DNA from: Virgibacillus_O sediminis
GTDB taxonomy: Bacteria > Bacillota > Bacilli > Bacillales > Amphibacillaceae
Assembly: GCF_042643265.1 (NCBI RefSeq)
Contig: NZ_JBHRRZ010000014.1
Coordinates: forward strand, 1-64,000
Length of the DNA stretch: 64,000 nucleotides
Reading direction: 5' to 3'
A program made the position numbers and the translations under genes. Shown here one piece after another: positions 1-7,570 of this stretch. Below the pieces are notes generated by a model. That model saw only the letters and a program-made list of their open reading frames with translations, searched no databases and was not told the DNA's origin. The stretch's first letter is position 1; each line of letters opens with the position of its first letter.

Positions 1-122
1 AATATATTTATTATTACAATAACCAACGTATTAAAGGAAGATTGATCGGCATGAGCCCACTTCAATACCGACTTCATACCGATCTAATCGTTGCCTAATA
101 AAACTCCAACTATTGGGGGTCA
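1..122. mobile_element. Probable terminal part of an IS3-family (IS150-like) insertion sequence
   Basis: Positions 104-122 read, on the minus strand, TGACCCCCAATAGTTGGAG. This has the form of the terminal inverted repeats of IS150-group IS3 elements (TGACCCC, an A-rich spacer, AGTTGGA). If so, the element ends at 122 and its body lies to the left, mostly outside the window. No transposase frame is visible in these 122 bases. The identification rests on recall of the repeat shape only. Confidence 0.4.
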
Positions 123-333
123 CACCAAAAGCGAAGTATATTCCCTCAGCGCCATTACACAAGATTTCTAGCTAGTTCGGCTTTTTATTTTAATAAAACA
201 ATTTTGTCCCAACCTCTTACTAATTTTTTTGTAATTATACCTTGAAATTCTGGGTGATAGGTGATATATTAAATATTGTCGTTTTGAGAAACATATACAT
301 ATTATTTGTTCAAAAAAAGACAACAAAAAATTA
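123..333. other. AT-rich intergenic spacer before the tRNA cluster
   Basis: No open frame with a ribosome-binding site, no rRNA 3-prime end and no clear repeat was seen in this AT-rich stretch between the putative IS end and the tRNA promoter. Confidence 0.6.
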
Positions 334-362
334 TTGACGAATTTCCACGATTATGGTAAGAT
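334..362 (+). promoter_or_regulatory. Sigma-A promoter of the tRNA cluster
   Basis: TTGACG at 334-339 and TAAGAT at 357-362 are separated by exactly 17 bases. The first tRNA begins 35 bases after the -10 box, so this is the likely promoter of the six-gene tRNA operon. Confidence 0.85.
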
Positions 363-396
363 GATTCTTGTGCTGTTAATCAGACATTCTTATGAA

Positions 397-471
397 TCCA
401 CAGTAGCTCAGTGGTAGAGCTATCGGCTGTTAACCGATCGGTCGCAGGTTCGAATCCTGCCTGTGGAGCCA
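397..471 (+). tRNA. tRNA-Asn (GTT)
   Basis: Cloverleaf with acceptor TCCACAG (397-403) pairing CTGTGGA (461-467), anticodon loop CTGTTAA giving GTT, and T loop TTCGAAT. The CCA end is encoded (469-471). Its anticodon arm and T arm are nearly identical to those of the tRNA-Ile2 gene at 662. Confidence 0.97.
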
Positions 472-474
472 TGT

Positions 475-551
475 GGCGGTGTAGCTCAGCTGGCGAGAGC
501 GTACGGTTCATACCCGTGAGGTCGGGGGTTCGATCCCCTCCGCCGCTACCA
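475..551 (+). tRNA. tRNA-Met, elongator (CAT)
   Basis: Acceptor GGCGGTG pairs CGCCGCT with a G:U first pair. The anticodon loop carries CAT and CCA is encoded at 549-551. The sequence matches the elongator tRNA-Met pattern of Bacillus rather than the initiator, since it lacks three GC pairs at the base of the anticodon stem. It lies three bases after tRNA-Asn. Confidence 0.93.
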
Positions 552-575
552 TTTATATTTACTATTACATAATAT

Positions 576-652
576 GGCGGTCGTGGCGAAGTGGTTAACG
601 CACCGGATTGTGGCTCCGGCATTCGTGGGTTCGATTCCCACCGGTCGCCCCA
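576..652 (+). tRNA. tRNA-His (GTG)
   Basis: Acceptor GCGGTCG (577-583) pairs CGGTCGC (642-648), with the extra G-1 at 576 opposite C73 that histidyl-tRNA synthetase requires. The anticodon is GTG and CCA is encoded at 650-652. Confidence 0.96.
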
Positions 653-661
653 TTATAAGAC

Positions 662-738
662 GGACCCTTAGCTCAGTTGGTTAGAGCTATCGGCTCATAA
701 CCGATCGGTCGCAGGTTCGAGTCCTGCAGGGTCCACCA
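662..738 (+). tRNA. tRNA-Ile2 (CAT, lysidine-modified)
   Basis: Acceptor GGACCCT pairs AGGGTCC (728-734), discriminator A, CCA encoded. The anticodon is CAT, but the acceptor and D arm match the Bacillus minor isoleucine tRNA whose C34 is converted to lysidine by TilS to read AUA, not tRNA-Met. The 45-base block 683-727 differs from the tRNA-Asn block 416-460 at only three positions, two of them in the anticodon. Confidence 0.88.
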
Positions 739-747
739 TATTGTTTC

Positions 748-840
748 GGAGGAATACCCAAGTCTGGCTGAAGGGATCGGTCTTGAAAACCGACAGGGGT
801 GTCAAAGCCCGCGAGGGTTCGAATCCCTCTTCCTCCTCCA
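748..840 (+). tRNA. tRNA-Ser (TGA)
   Basis: A 93-base class II tRNA with a long variable arm, acceptor GGAGGAA pairing TTCCTCC (830-836), anticodon TGA, and CCA at 838-840. The discriminator base at 837 is T, whereas serine tRNAs of Bacillus normally carry G73. Confidence 0.95.
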
Positions 841-850
841 TTACATAATC

Positions 851-923
<73 letters not shown>

Positions 924-929
924 TCCTAT

Positions 930-960
930 AAAAAAAGCATGCGAAAGCTTGCTTTTTTTT
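930..960 (+). terminator. Terminator of the tRNA operon
   Basis: AAAAAAGCATGC and GCTTGCTTTTTT fold around a GAAA loop and run into eight T residues at 953-960. Confidence 0.85.
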
Positions 961-1007
961 GCCTTGAAAATTCATTCTCCATAAATAGATAGAATTATGC
1001 ATAAGAT

Positions 1008-1036
1008 TTGCATCTAAAAAGTACCTCTGATATTCT
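1008..1036 (+). promoter_or_regulatory. Sigma-A promoter of sodA
   Basis: TTGCAT (1008-1013) and TATTCT (1031-1036) with 17-base spacing, about 58 bases before the sodA start codon. Confidence 0.7.
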
Positions 1037-1093
1037 CTAAATTAAAGGGTGAATTTTCAATCCTTTACTAATCGATTAGAGGAGGAACATGAA

Positions 1094-1705
1094 ATGGCAA
1101 AATTCGAATTACCAGAACTACCTTATGCATATGATGCACTGGAACCAACAATTGACAAAGAGACCATGAATATTCACCACACGAAGCATCATAATACTTA
1201 TGTAACTAAGTTAAACGCTGCATTGGAAGGACATTCTGATCTCCAGGAAAAATCCTTAGAGGATCTGCTGAGCAATCTGGATGCAGTACCAGAGAGTGCA
1301 CGTACGGCTGTCCGTAATAATGGTGGCGGACACGCAAACCATAGCTTGTTCTGGAAAGTTTTATCACCGAACGGCGGCGGTGAGCCATCTGGAGAACTTG
1401 CCGAGAAAATCAATTCAAAGTTCGGCAGCTTCGACAAGTTTAAAGAAGAATTCGGTAATGCAGCAGCAGGCCGCTTCGGTTCCGGCTGGGCATGGCTGGT
1501 AGTAAATAATAGGGAATTGGAAGTTACAAGTACACCTAATCAGGACACACCGATTATGGAAGGGAAAACTCCAATCCTCGGTCTGGATGTATGGGAGCAT
1601 GCATACTACCTCAAATATCAGAACAAGCGTCCTGAATACATCTCTGCCTTCTGGAACGTTGTAAACTGGGAGCAGGTTGAAAAGAATTATAATGAAGCTA
1701 AATAA
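1094..1705 (+). CDS. sodA: Superoxide dismutase [Mn]
   Basis: A 203-residue cytoplasmic enzyme that dismutates superoxide to hydrogen peroxide and oxygen. The four metal ligands of the Mn/Fe family are visible: His28 (in NIHHTKHHNTY), His83 (in GGGHANH), Asp165 and His169 (in DVWEHAYYL). Start: the ATG at 1094 follows AGAGGAGGA at 1077-1085; the same frame is open further upstream from 1049, but that extension has no ribosome-binding site and is not in the family. It is a single-gene unit with its own promoter and a strong terminator, in the same chromosomal setting as B. subtilis sodA (before the MFS gene and pbpA). Confidence 0.98.
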   Translation: MAKFELPELPYAYDALEPTIDKETMNIHHTKHHNTYVTKLNAALEGHSDLQEKSLEDLLSNLDAVPESARTAVRNNGGGHANHSLFWKVLSPNGGGEPSGELAEKINSKFGSFDKFKEEFGNAAAGRFGSGWAWLVVNNRELEVTSTPNQDTPIMEGKTPILGLDVWEHAYYLKYQNKRPEYISAFWNVVNWEQVEKNYNEAK

Positions 1706-1710
1706 TTGAT

Positions 1711-1747
1711 ACAAACGAAACACGGGCCTTGCCCGTGTTTCGTTTGT
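1711..1747 (+). terminator. Terminator after sodA
   Basis: A perfect 17-bp inverted repeat (1711-1727 with 1731-1747) around a CTT loop. It starts five bases after the sodA stop and is T-rich on its 3-prime side. Its symmetry means it could act from both sides. Confidence 0.8.
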
Positions 1748-1816
1748 TTACATAGCCTTTGCATATCTGATACTCATTTGCCAACACTAATAGTGATGAC
1801 AAAGGAGTATTCAGCC

Positions 1817-3088
1817 ATGCAAAAGAAACTAAATTTCCTTCACGAAAAAATGGATATTACCAGAGACTTGCTGCTTCTCCTATTAATTGGCGGCTTATAC
1901 TCGCTCGGGATTTTTCTTTCTAACACCTTCGTAAATATTTACTTATGGAAACAATCCGGCGATTATATAACCATCGCGATGTATAACCTTGGGATTGTCC
2001 TATTCCAGCCTGCAACTTTTATACTCGCAGGCAAAATGGCTAAGAAGGTAGACAGAGTGATCGTCTTACGGCTAGGGGTAATTTTTTTGTCCCTTTTCTT
2101 TTTAAGTGTTTTGATTATAGGCGAGAATGCCTCTACTTTTAACTTTATGCTGGGAAGCCTGCTTGGCATTGGTTATGGATTTTACTGGCTGGCATTCAAT
2201 GTGCTCACGTTTGAGATTACAGAGCCGGAAACGAGGGACTTTTTTAATGGTTTCCTTGGTGTGCTGCAATCTTTCGGAGGGATGATTGGTCCGATTCTAG
2301 CCGGTACGATTATTGCCAAATTGCCTGAAAATCTGGGGTATACGACAATCTTCGCCATTTCCTTTGCTTTATTTATCCTTGCGGTTGCTTCGAGTTTCTT
2401 CTTGGCACGCAGAAGAGCAGAAGGAAGTTTCCACTTCCGTCGTATTCTGGAAGAGAGGCATCACAATAGGAACTGGAAAAGGATTCTGCATGCACACTTG
2501 GCTCAGGGATTAAGGGAAGGAATCTTCCTATTTGTCATTTCCATATGGGTATATGTGGTGACACAGAGCGAGTTTGCCCTGGGTACATTCAACCTGTTCC
2601 TTTCTGGCCTGTCCTTGGTATTTTATTTTGTAGCCACTAAATTCATTAAACCTCATTTAAGGAAGAAAGCTATATTGACTGGGGCATTAATTTTATATTT
2701 TTCCATTTTTGTCATCCTGTTCAATATCAGCTATCTCCATTTGCTATTTTATGCAGTATTGATCGGGATAGCATATCCGATTATCAATGTACCATATGCA
2801 TCGATGACATACGATGTCATTGGAAAGGGGTGGAGAGCTAAGGATCTCCGCGTAGAATATATCGTAGTCCGGGAACTTTTCATGAATGTGGGAAGGGTAA
2901 TTTCCATCGTGGTATTTCTCATCAGTGTTTCACTCTTTCCGGCTGACCGGGCGATCCCAGTTTTATTGATTATATTCGGAACTGGCCATCTGTTTGTTTA
3001 TTTGTTTGTCAAAGATATTTATCTGACATCACCAGGTAAGAAGGAGGTATTGGTTAAAGATCAAATGACAGATGAAAAAAACCGCTGA
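1817..3088 (+). CDS. yqgE: Major facilitator superfamily transporter (YqgE-like)
   Basis: A 423-residue integral membrane protein with about twelve hydrophobic segments in two halves, separated by a basic loop near residues 190-220 (ARRRAEGSFHFRR). The substrate is unknown. B. subtilis has an MFS protein, YqgE, in exactly this position between sodA and pbpA, so orthology is inferred from synteny. The start is set at 1817 because AAAGGAGT lies at 1801-1808. The frame is open back to 1706, but that would run through the sodA terminator. It ends in a hydrophilic tail rich in Lys and Asp. Confidence 0.85.
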   Translation: MQKKLNFLHEKMDITRDLLLLLLIGGLYSLGIFLSNTFVNIYLWKQSGDYITIAMYNLGIVLFQPATFILAGKMAKKVDRVIVLRLGVIFLSLFFLSVLIIGENASTFNFMLGSLLGIGYGFYWLAFNVLTFEITEPETRDFFNGFLGVLQSFGGMIGPILAGTIIAKLPENLGYTTIFAISFALFILAVASSFFLARRRAEGSFHFRRILEERHHNRNWKRILHAHLAQGLREGIFLFVISIWVYVVTQSEFALGTFNLFLSGLSLVFYFVATKFIKPHLRKKAILTGALILYFSIFVILFNISYLHLLFYAVLIGIAYPIINVPYASMTYDVIGKGWRAKDLRVEYIVVRELFMNVGRVISIVVFLISVSLFPADRAIPVLLIIFGTGHLFVYLFVKDIYLTSPGKKEVLVKDQMTDEKNR

Positions 3089-3113
3089 CCATATTAGAAT
3101 TTGATGCTGAACA

Positions 3114-3122
3114 TGATATAAT
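3114..3122 (+). promoter_or_regulatory. Extended -10 promoter of pbpA
   Basis: TGATATAAT matches the extended -10 (TGnTATAAT) consensus about 42 bases before the pbpA start. No good -35 box lies at the right distance, which is normal for this promoter class. Confidence 0.55.
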
Positions 3123-3163
3123 GTTTGTGGGAGCATCAGGAAATTTCGTATGGGGGAGAATAT

Positions 3164-5233
3164 ATGGCCAGAGAGAAAAAGAGAAAGAGAGCACAGCTTC
3201 CCGTCCGATTGAATATACTGTTTTTCATTGTTTTTTTATTGTTCTCAGTACTGATTCTTCAGCTTGGGGTTGTACAGATACTGAACGGTGAAGAGTTCCA
3301 GGAGGAGATTGACCGCACCATCCAGGATACCACCAAAATACCTGTCCCTCGTGGCAAAATCTATGACCGTAACCACAAGCCGGTGGTGGATAATGAACCC
3401 GTCTATTCGATCACCTATACACCTCCAAAGGGTGTACAGGCAGAAGACCGGCTAGAGGTGGCAGAATCATTGGCTGAACTGATCAGTATGGAAACCAAGA
3501 CTTTAACCGAGCGCAATAAAAAAGAGTATTGGTACTTGTTGAATAAAGAAGAAGCGGAGAGCCGGGTATCGGACGAAGAAGCGGCGGATATGAGCAACGC
3601 GGAATACTACAATACCGTATTGGATAGAATTACGGAGGAGGAAATCAGCGGTTTTTCTGAACAAGAGAAGGAAGTCATAGCAATTAAAAACGAGTTGGAT
3701 AAAGCTTACTCATTAACACCGCAGATTGTTAAGAATGATGGGGTCACAGCAGAGGAATATGCGAGGGTTGCCGAAAACTTGGATAAACTGCCCGGAATCA
3801 ATGCAACAACAGATTGGGAAAGACAGTACCCATACGGCAGCACCTTCAATTCTCTGCTTGGATCCATCACCACCCGACAGCAAGGCATTCCTGCAGAAAA
3901 TGAAGACTATTATATGACCAGAGGATACAGCAGGAACGACCGGGTTGGCAAGAGCGGGTTGGAAGAACAGTATGAAGATGTCCTTCGCGGCCGAAAAGAG
4001 CAGATACAGTACACTACAGATAAAAGCGGCAGGCTAATTGACACGGAAACCGTTGTCGAAGGACAAAGAGGGAAAGATCTCGTCCTTACGATTGATATGG
4101 AATTCCAGGAAAAAGTGGACACTATTGTTCAGGAGGAATTGTTGACAGCCATCAAAAAGCATCCGACCATGAATAGGCATATGGATGATGCGTTGGCAGT
4201 AGTAATGGACCCGCAGACCGGGGAACTGCTTGCTGTGTCCGGTCAGACTTATGACAGGGAAGAAAATGAATTTGTTAATACTGCACATAAAACTTTATAC
4301 GATGCTCATGTGCCAGGTTCTGTGGTTAAAGGTGCAACGATCCTTTCTGGACTTGAGTCAGGCGTGATCAAACCGGGGGAATATATCCATGATTCACCAA
4401 TCAGAATAGGCAACGACCCTCCAAAAGGTTCGTGGTCATCCAACTTGGGGACGTTGGATGATATTGGTGCTCTGCGGAGATCTTCCAACGTCTACATGTT
4501 TTATATTGCTTTACGGATGGGAGGAGAGTATCGATACCCATTTCCAAATGGTTCAAGCACTTCATTTGATACAGGCGCATGGCAGGAAATGAGAAACTAT
4601 TTCCGTCAGTTTGGCTTAGGAACAGATACAGGTATAGACTACCCATATGAAGCAACTGGGCTGCAAGGGAGCAGCGAAAACAGACCTGGTAACTTTATGG
4701 ACTATGCTATTGGACAGTATGACACCTATACAACAATGCAGCTGGCCCAATATGTTTCAACGATAGCCAATGACGGCTATCGGGTGAGACCCCACTTCGT
4801 CAAAGGAATTCATGAACCGATTCCTTCACTGGACAAAGTTGGCCCTCTGTATAAGAGCATTAATACAGACGTGCTCAACCGGGTAGAAATGGATCAGAGT
4901 TATATTGACCGGGTTCAGGAAGGGTTTCGCCAGGTCTTCCAATCTCCAGGAGGGACCGGTTACAGCTACTTTGGTGATAAAAGTTATAATCCTGCCGGAA
5001 AAACAGGAACTGCAGAAAATGAATTTTATGAGGACGGGCAACAGATTTACACGGAAAATTTAAGTCTTGTCGGTTATGCTCCGTTTGATGAGCCTGAAAT
5101 TGCCTTTGCTGTAATCGTTCCGAGAACAGGGGATACTAATAACCAACATCCAATTAATCACCTCATCGGGGAACGGATTTTAGATACTTATTTTGAGTTA
5201 AAGGGGGAAAGGGATGAAGAGGCAGCAGAGTAA
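3164..5233 (+). CDS. pbpA: Class B penicillin-binding protein PbpA/PbpH (elongasome transpeptidase)
   Basis: A 689-residue D,D-transpeptidase that cross-links peptidoglycan during side-wall growth. It has a basic N-terminal tail, one membrane anchor near residues 15-38 (LNILFFIVFLLFSVLIL), a dimerisation/pedestal domain beginning with the VPRGKIYDRN motif near 65, and a C-terminal transpeptidase domain. The three active-site motifs are present: SxxK in PGSVVKGA, SxN in RRSSNVYMF, and KTG in PAGKTGTAEN. The start at 3164 has GGGGGAGA before it; an in-frame ATG at 3125 lies too close to the promoter and adds a tail absent from the family. The gene order sodA-MFS-pbpA matches B. subtilis, but the pst operon does not follow. 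Confidence 0.95.
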   Translation: MAREKKRKRAQLPVRLNILFFIVFLLFSVLILQLGVVQILNGEEFQEEIDRTIQDTTKIPVPRGKIYDRNHKPVVDNEPVYSITYTPPKGVQAEDRLEVAESLAELISMETKTLTERNKKEYWYLLNKEEAESRVSDEEAADMSNAEYYNTVLDRITEEEISGFSEQEKEVIAIKNELDKAYSLTPQIVKNDGVTAEEYARVAENLDKLPGINATTDWERQYPYGSTFNSLLGSITTRQQGIPAENEDYYMTRGYSRNDRVGKSGLEEQYEDVLRGRKEQIQYTTDKSGRLIDTETVVEGQRGKDLVLTIDMEFQEKVDTIVQEELLTAIKKHPTMNRHMDDALAVVMDPQTGELLAVSGQTYDREENEFVNTAHKTLYDAHVPGSVVKGATILSGLESGVIKPGEYIHDSPIRIGNDPPKGSWSSNLGTLDDIGALRRSSNVYMFYIALRMGGEYRYPFPNGSSTSFDTGAWQEMRNYFRQFGLGTDTGIDYPYEATGLQGSSENRPGNFMDYAIGQYDTYTTMQLAQYVSTIANDGYRVRPHFVKGIHEPIPSLDKVGPLYKSINTDVLNRVEMDQSYIDRVQEGFRQVFQSPGGTGYSYFGDKSYNPAGKTGTAENEFYEDGQQIYTENLSLVGYAPFDEPEIAFAVIVPRTGDTNNQHPINHLIGERILDTYFELKGERDEEAAE

Positions 5234-5362
5234 GTAGCAGCCAGTGTTCCTTTTTTGCAAAAAACCCATGGTATGTATGACTGTTAAACTAGCCAATTTT
5301 TTAAATTGCATTCCATCTTTCTTCCCAAATCGAGGGGGAAGTGACTGATTCCATATTAGTAG

Positions 5363-5405
5363 AAAAACGGCCCGGTTTAGGGAATTCCTAAACCGGGCCG
5401 TTTTT
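5363..5405. terminator. Bidirectional terminator between pbpA and the MltG-like gene
   Basis: A 19-bp perfect inverted repeat flanked by A5 and T5 (AAAAACGGCCCGGTTTAGG with its complement) around GAATT. It serves pbpA on the plus strand and the convergent gene on the minus strand. Confidence 0.92.
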
Positions 5406-5409
5406 ATGA

Positions 5410-5953
5410 TCACTTTCTTCTATGCTCCATGTAAGCAATTTTTTTAGNAAAGTGGGAATTGGCCAATTTGAATATAAGGGCTGAAATCATGCTTGTTCAA
5501 ATATTGATTGAATTCCTTGGAATCCTCCACAATGCCTTCATCTTCCAGCTTAGAGCTGATATCGGAGGATGTCATGCCGGGTTCTATTACTAGGGTAAAT
5601 GTATCATTCGATGTTTTTTCGACCTCTCTTGTATCGGAGGTTTCTTCCGTCTTTTTCTTTTCCTTATCCGCCTCGTCTTTCTCTTTCTCTTTTTCCTGTT
5701 CCTTCAGATCGGAATCATTTTGATCGACTGTAGAGCCGGCAGTCTGTGCCGTACGATCCTTTTGAACAGAGTAAGATATGTACTCGGATTCAGTAAGTAC
5801 ATGATACCCTTCTTTTTCTACGATGGAAATCAATTCGTCTATGGAAGCCGATTCAACAGGCTCCTCGGATGCAGGGAAAAAATAAATCCCTGCCAGCATT
5901 GTTAATCCTGCTGTGAATAAACCGATAGCAAATGCTTGTATTGGCTGTTTCAT
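5410..5953 (-). CDS. Small MltG/YceG-like anchored protein, 3-prime end disturbed by an ambiguous base
   Basis: An unnamed envelope protein of about 170-180 residues. It has an N-terminal membrane segment (residues 7-26), a long charged linker rich in Glu and Lys (about residues 75-115), and a C-terminal module resembling the small domain of endolytic transglycosylase MltG (FTLVIEPGMTSSDISSKLED, then QIGQFPL). No catalytic Glu region is present, so it is not an active lytic enzyme. The literal frame stops at 5444, two codons after an N at 5448. A one-base shift at the N gives a short basic tail (KKIAYMEHRRK) ending at 5410, just before the terminator, and I take that as the true end. It may correspond to B. 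subtilis yqzC by position. Confidence 0.7.
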
Positions 5954-5976
5954 TTTTATCTCCCTGTCTGTCTGAT

Positions 5977-6198
5977 TTAAGAATGGAACCTGTCCTGTGT
6001 TTCATTGGTCAGTTCCTGTGGAAGCAACTCTTCTTCCAGTACTTTCAATTTTTTCTTCATTAAATAATTATCTTGCATCGTGGTGAGTGTAAGCTGTTCC
6101 AGTTGGCTCTCCATTTCCTTGAAACGGTCGTTCATGAAAAACGACATTACGAATAGGACCACGGCAACTGCAATGATGGCAATAACAGCATATAACAT
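5977..6198 (-). CDS. Small membrane protein with coiled-coil tail
   Basis: A 73-residue protein with one N-terminal membrane helix (residues 2-22, hydrophobic with Ala/Val) followed by a heptad-like helix (RFKEMESQLEQLTL) and an acidic tail. It has a strong ribosome-binding site (AGGAGG seven bases before the ATG). It sits 23 bases upstream of the MltG-like gene on the same strand, so the two are probably co-transcribed. By position it may match B. subtilis yqzD, but I cannot confirm this by sequence and the function is unknown. Confidence 0.75.
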   Translation of the reverse strand: MLYAVIAIIAVAVVLFVMSFFMNDRFKEMESQLEQLTLTTMQDNYLMKKKLKVLEEELLPQELTNETQDRFHS

Positions 6199-6302
6199 TC
6201 GGATACCTCCTATCCATTTTCTTTGTTGTTAAAGTTTTTCCCCAATAATAGTTATATCATAGAAGGGGCCGACAAGAAACAACAACTTTTTAATATAAAA
6301 AC

Positions 6303-6331
6303 TTGATACTTATCCAAACATTTGATATTAT
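6303..6331 (+). promoter_or_regulatory. Sigma-A promoter of rpmG
   Basis: TTGATA (6303-6308) and TATTAT (6326-6331) are spaced by 17 bases, about 65 bases before the L33 start. Confidence 0.7.
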
Positions 6332-6396
6332 AATTAAGTCTGAAATGAAAAATTCGCTCATAATGAAGCAGTTTTTTAAAGTCGGGAGGGAAAATC

Positions 6397-6546
6397 ATGC
6401 GCGTAAACATTACTTTAGCTTGTACCGAAACAGGAGAACGCAATTACATTACAACAAAAAACAAACGTACTAATCCTGAGCGTATCGAGCTTATGAAATA
6501 TTGTCCACGTTTGAAAAAACACACTTTGCACCGTGAAACTAAATAA
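6397..6546 (+). CDS. rpmG: 50S ribosomal protein L33
   Basis: A 49-residue basic protein, MRVNITLACTETGERNYITT at the start and LHRETK at the end, clearly L33 of the large ribosomal subunit. It is too short for routine ORF lists. GGGAGGG lies 9 bases before the ATG. The family has zinc-binding forms with two CxxC pairs. Here the first pair reads CTET and the second CPRL, so each is reduced to a single Cys and this is a zinc-independent (C-minus) version. It is a single-gene unit with its own promoter and terminator, in the position of B. subtilis rpmGA. Confidence 0.95.
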   Translation: MRVNITLACTETGERNYITTKNKRTNPERIELMKYCPRLKKHTLHRETK

Positions 6547-6554
6547 GTTGACTC

Positions 6555-6593
6555 AAAACTCTTATCATATAAATGATAGGAGTTTTATTTTTA
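6555..6593 (+). terminator. Terminator after rpmG
   Basis: A 14-bp stem (one G:U pair) 6555-6568 with 6573-6586 around ATAA, followed by T-rich sequence. Confidence 0.8.
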
Positions 6594-6628
6594 TGACTTA
6601 GATCGAAAACCGAAAAGGGTGAATTGAT

Positions 6629-7192
6629 ATGGATAAGCATCTTTTAAGACGAAGAGCAGTTGATATGCTGAAAGATATTCCTGCCCATCAAAGGAAAGAA
6701 ACAGAAAGGAAGATGGTCGACCGGCTACTTGAGTCAGTGTTGTGGTCACACGCTTCTACTGTCGGTGTGACAGTTTCCCAGGGCATTGAGTGGAATACTA
6801 AGCCGATTATCGAAGCAGCATGGCAATTGGGAAAGATGGTATATGTACCGAAATGCATACCGGCAGGAAGAGTAATGACATTTTACCAGTTGGATCATTT
6901 CGACCAGCTAGAACTTGGAGCACATGGGCTTTTGGAGCCAGTTCCTGATGAATCTCGGGAAATTAAGAAAGATGGTATCGAATTATTGATTGTTCCCGGC
7001 ATACTTTTCGATCAAGAGGGCTATCGAATTGGTTTTGGTGGTGGTTATTATGATCGGTTTTTGATCGACTATCCAAACCGTACCGTCTCCATTGTAAGTG
7101 AAAAACAGATGATCTCCCACTTGCCGAAAGAGTCATTTGATATTCCTGTACAATATCTCGTTACAGAAAAGGAAATAGTCTTTACCGGCTAA
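6629..7192 (+). CDS. yqgN: 5-formyltetrahydrofolate cyclo-ligase
   Basis: A 187-residue ATP-dependent enzyme (MTHFS family) converting 5-formyl-THF to 5,10-methenyl-THF, which feeds folate one-carbon metabolism. The N-terminal basic helix LLRRRAVDMLKDIP and the signature GFGGGYYDRFLIDYP near residues 137-151, which binds ATP and folate, are present and the length is typical. AAAGGGTGA precedes the ATG by six bases. As in B. subtilis it lies between rpmG and the rhomboid gene. It fits with the glycine cleavage operon and folD elsewhere in the window, which use the same folate pool. Confidence 0.95.
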   Translation: MDKHLLRRRAVDMLKDIPAHQRKETERKMVDRLLESVLWSHASTVGVTVSQGIEWNTKPIIEAAWQLGKMVYVPKCIPAGRVMTFYQLDHFDQLELGAHGLLEPVPDESREIKKDGIELLIVPGILFDQEGYRIGFGGGYYDRFLIDYPNRTVSIVSEKQMISHLPKESFDIPVQYLVTEKEIVFTG

Positions 7193-7258
7193 TCATGTAT
7201 ATTTTTAAATTCTGCGATAAAAATAAGAGTATGATTCAGCAGAAAAGGGTGTCTACTT

Positions 7259-7441
7259 ATGAGGGTTCTTATTTTTATAATCAGTGTAGCAGCTGCCTTG
7301 GCTATGTTATTTCGATGGCGCTACCGAATTATGAACACGATACTCGCCGTGGGTATCCTGCGCAAGCTGGTAGTTTCCTTATCCATGAGTGTCCCTGGGG
7401 TGAAGGAAAAAATGATTTCTGGGATGTTCCGTTCCCAATAA
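7259..7441 (+). CDS. yqgO: Small membrane protein (YqgO-like)
   Basis: A 60-residue protein with one N-terminal membrane helix (residues 2-18) followed by WRYRIMNTILAVGILRKL and a hydrophobic tail ending SMFRSQ-like. A small gene of this size and shape (yqgO) sits between yqgN and yqgP in B. subtilis, and the frame ends right at a terminator, so I take it as real. The ribosome-binding site AAAAGGGTG is moderate, about eight bases upstream. An overlapping frame from 7195 has no such support. Function unknown. Confidence 0.7.
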   Translation: MRVLIFIISVAAALAMLFRWRYRIMNTILAVGILRKLVVSLSMSVPGVKEKMISGMFRSQ

Positions 7442-7455
7442 TCGAATAAAAATGT

Positions 7456-7486
7456 AAAAGAAGCTGTGTTGGACAGCTTCTTTTTT
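7456..7486 (+). terminator. Terminator after yqgO
   Basis: AAAAGAAGCTGT (7456-7467) pairs ACAGCTTCTTTT (7473-7484) around GTTGG and ends in T6. Confidence 0.85.
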
Positions 7487-7570
7487 ATGGCTAGGAGAAG
7501 AAAAAAATCGGATGTCCAAGAAAGCATATGGATAGCTTCTTTGATATGATTAATGCGAGGGAGGAATCCA

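Noticed and set aside
1706..1816. N-terminal extension of the MFS transporter
   Set aside because: It would translate the sodA terminator; the ATG at 1817 has a good ribosome-binding site and the right length.
7195..7449. 84-residue frame overlapping the YqgO-like gene
   Set aside because: No ribosome-binding site; sequence rich in unusual residues, while the overlapping 60-residue frame matches a syntenic small membrane protein.
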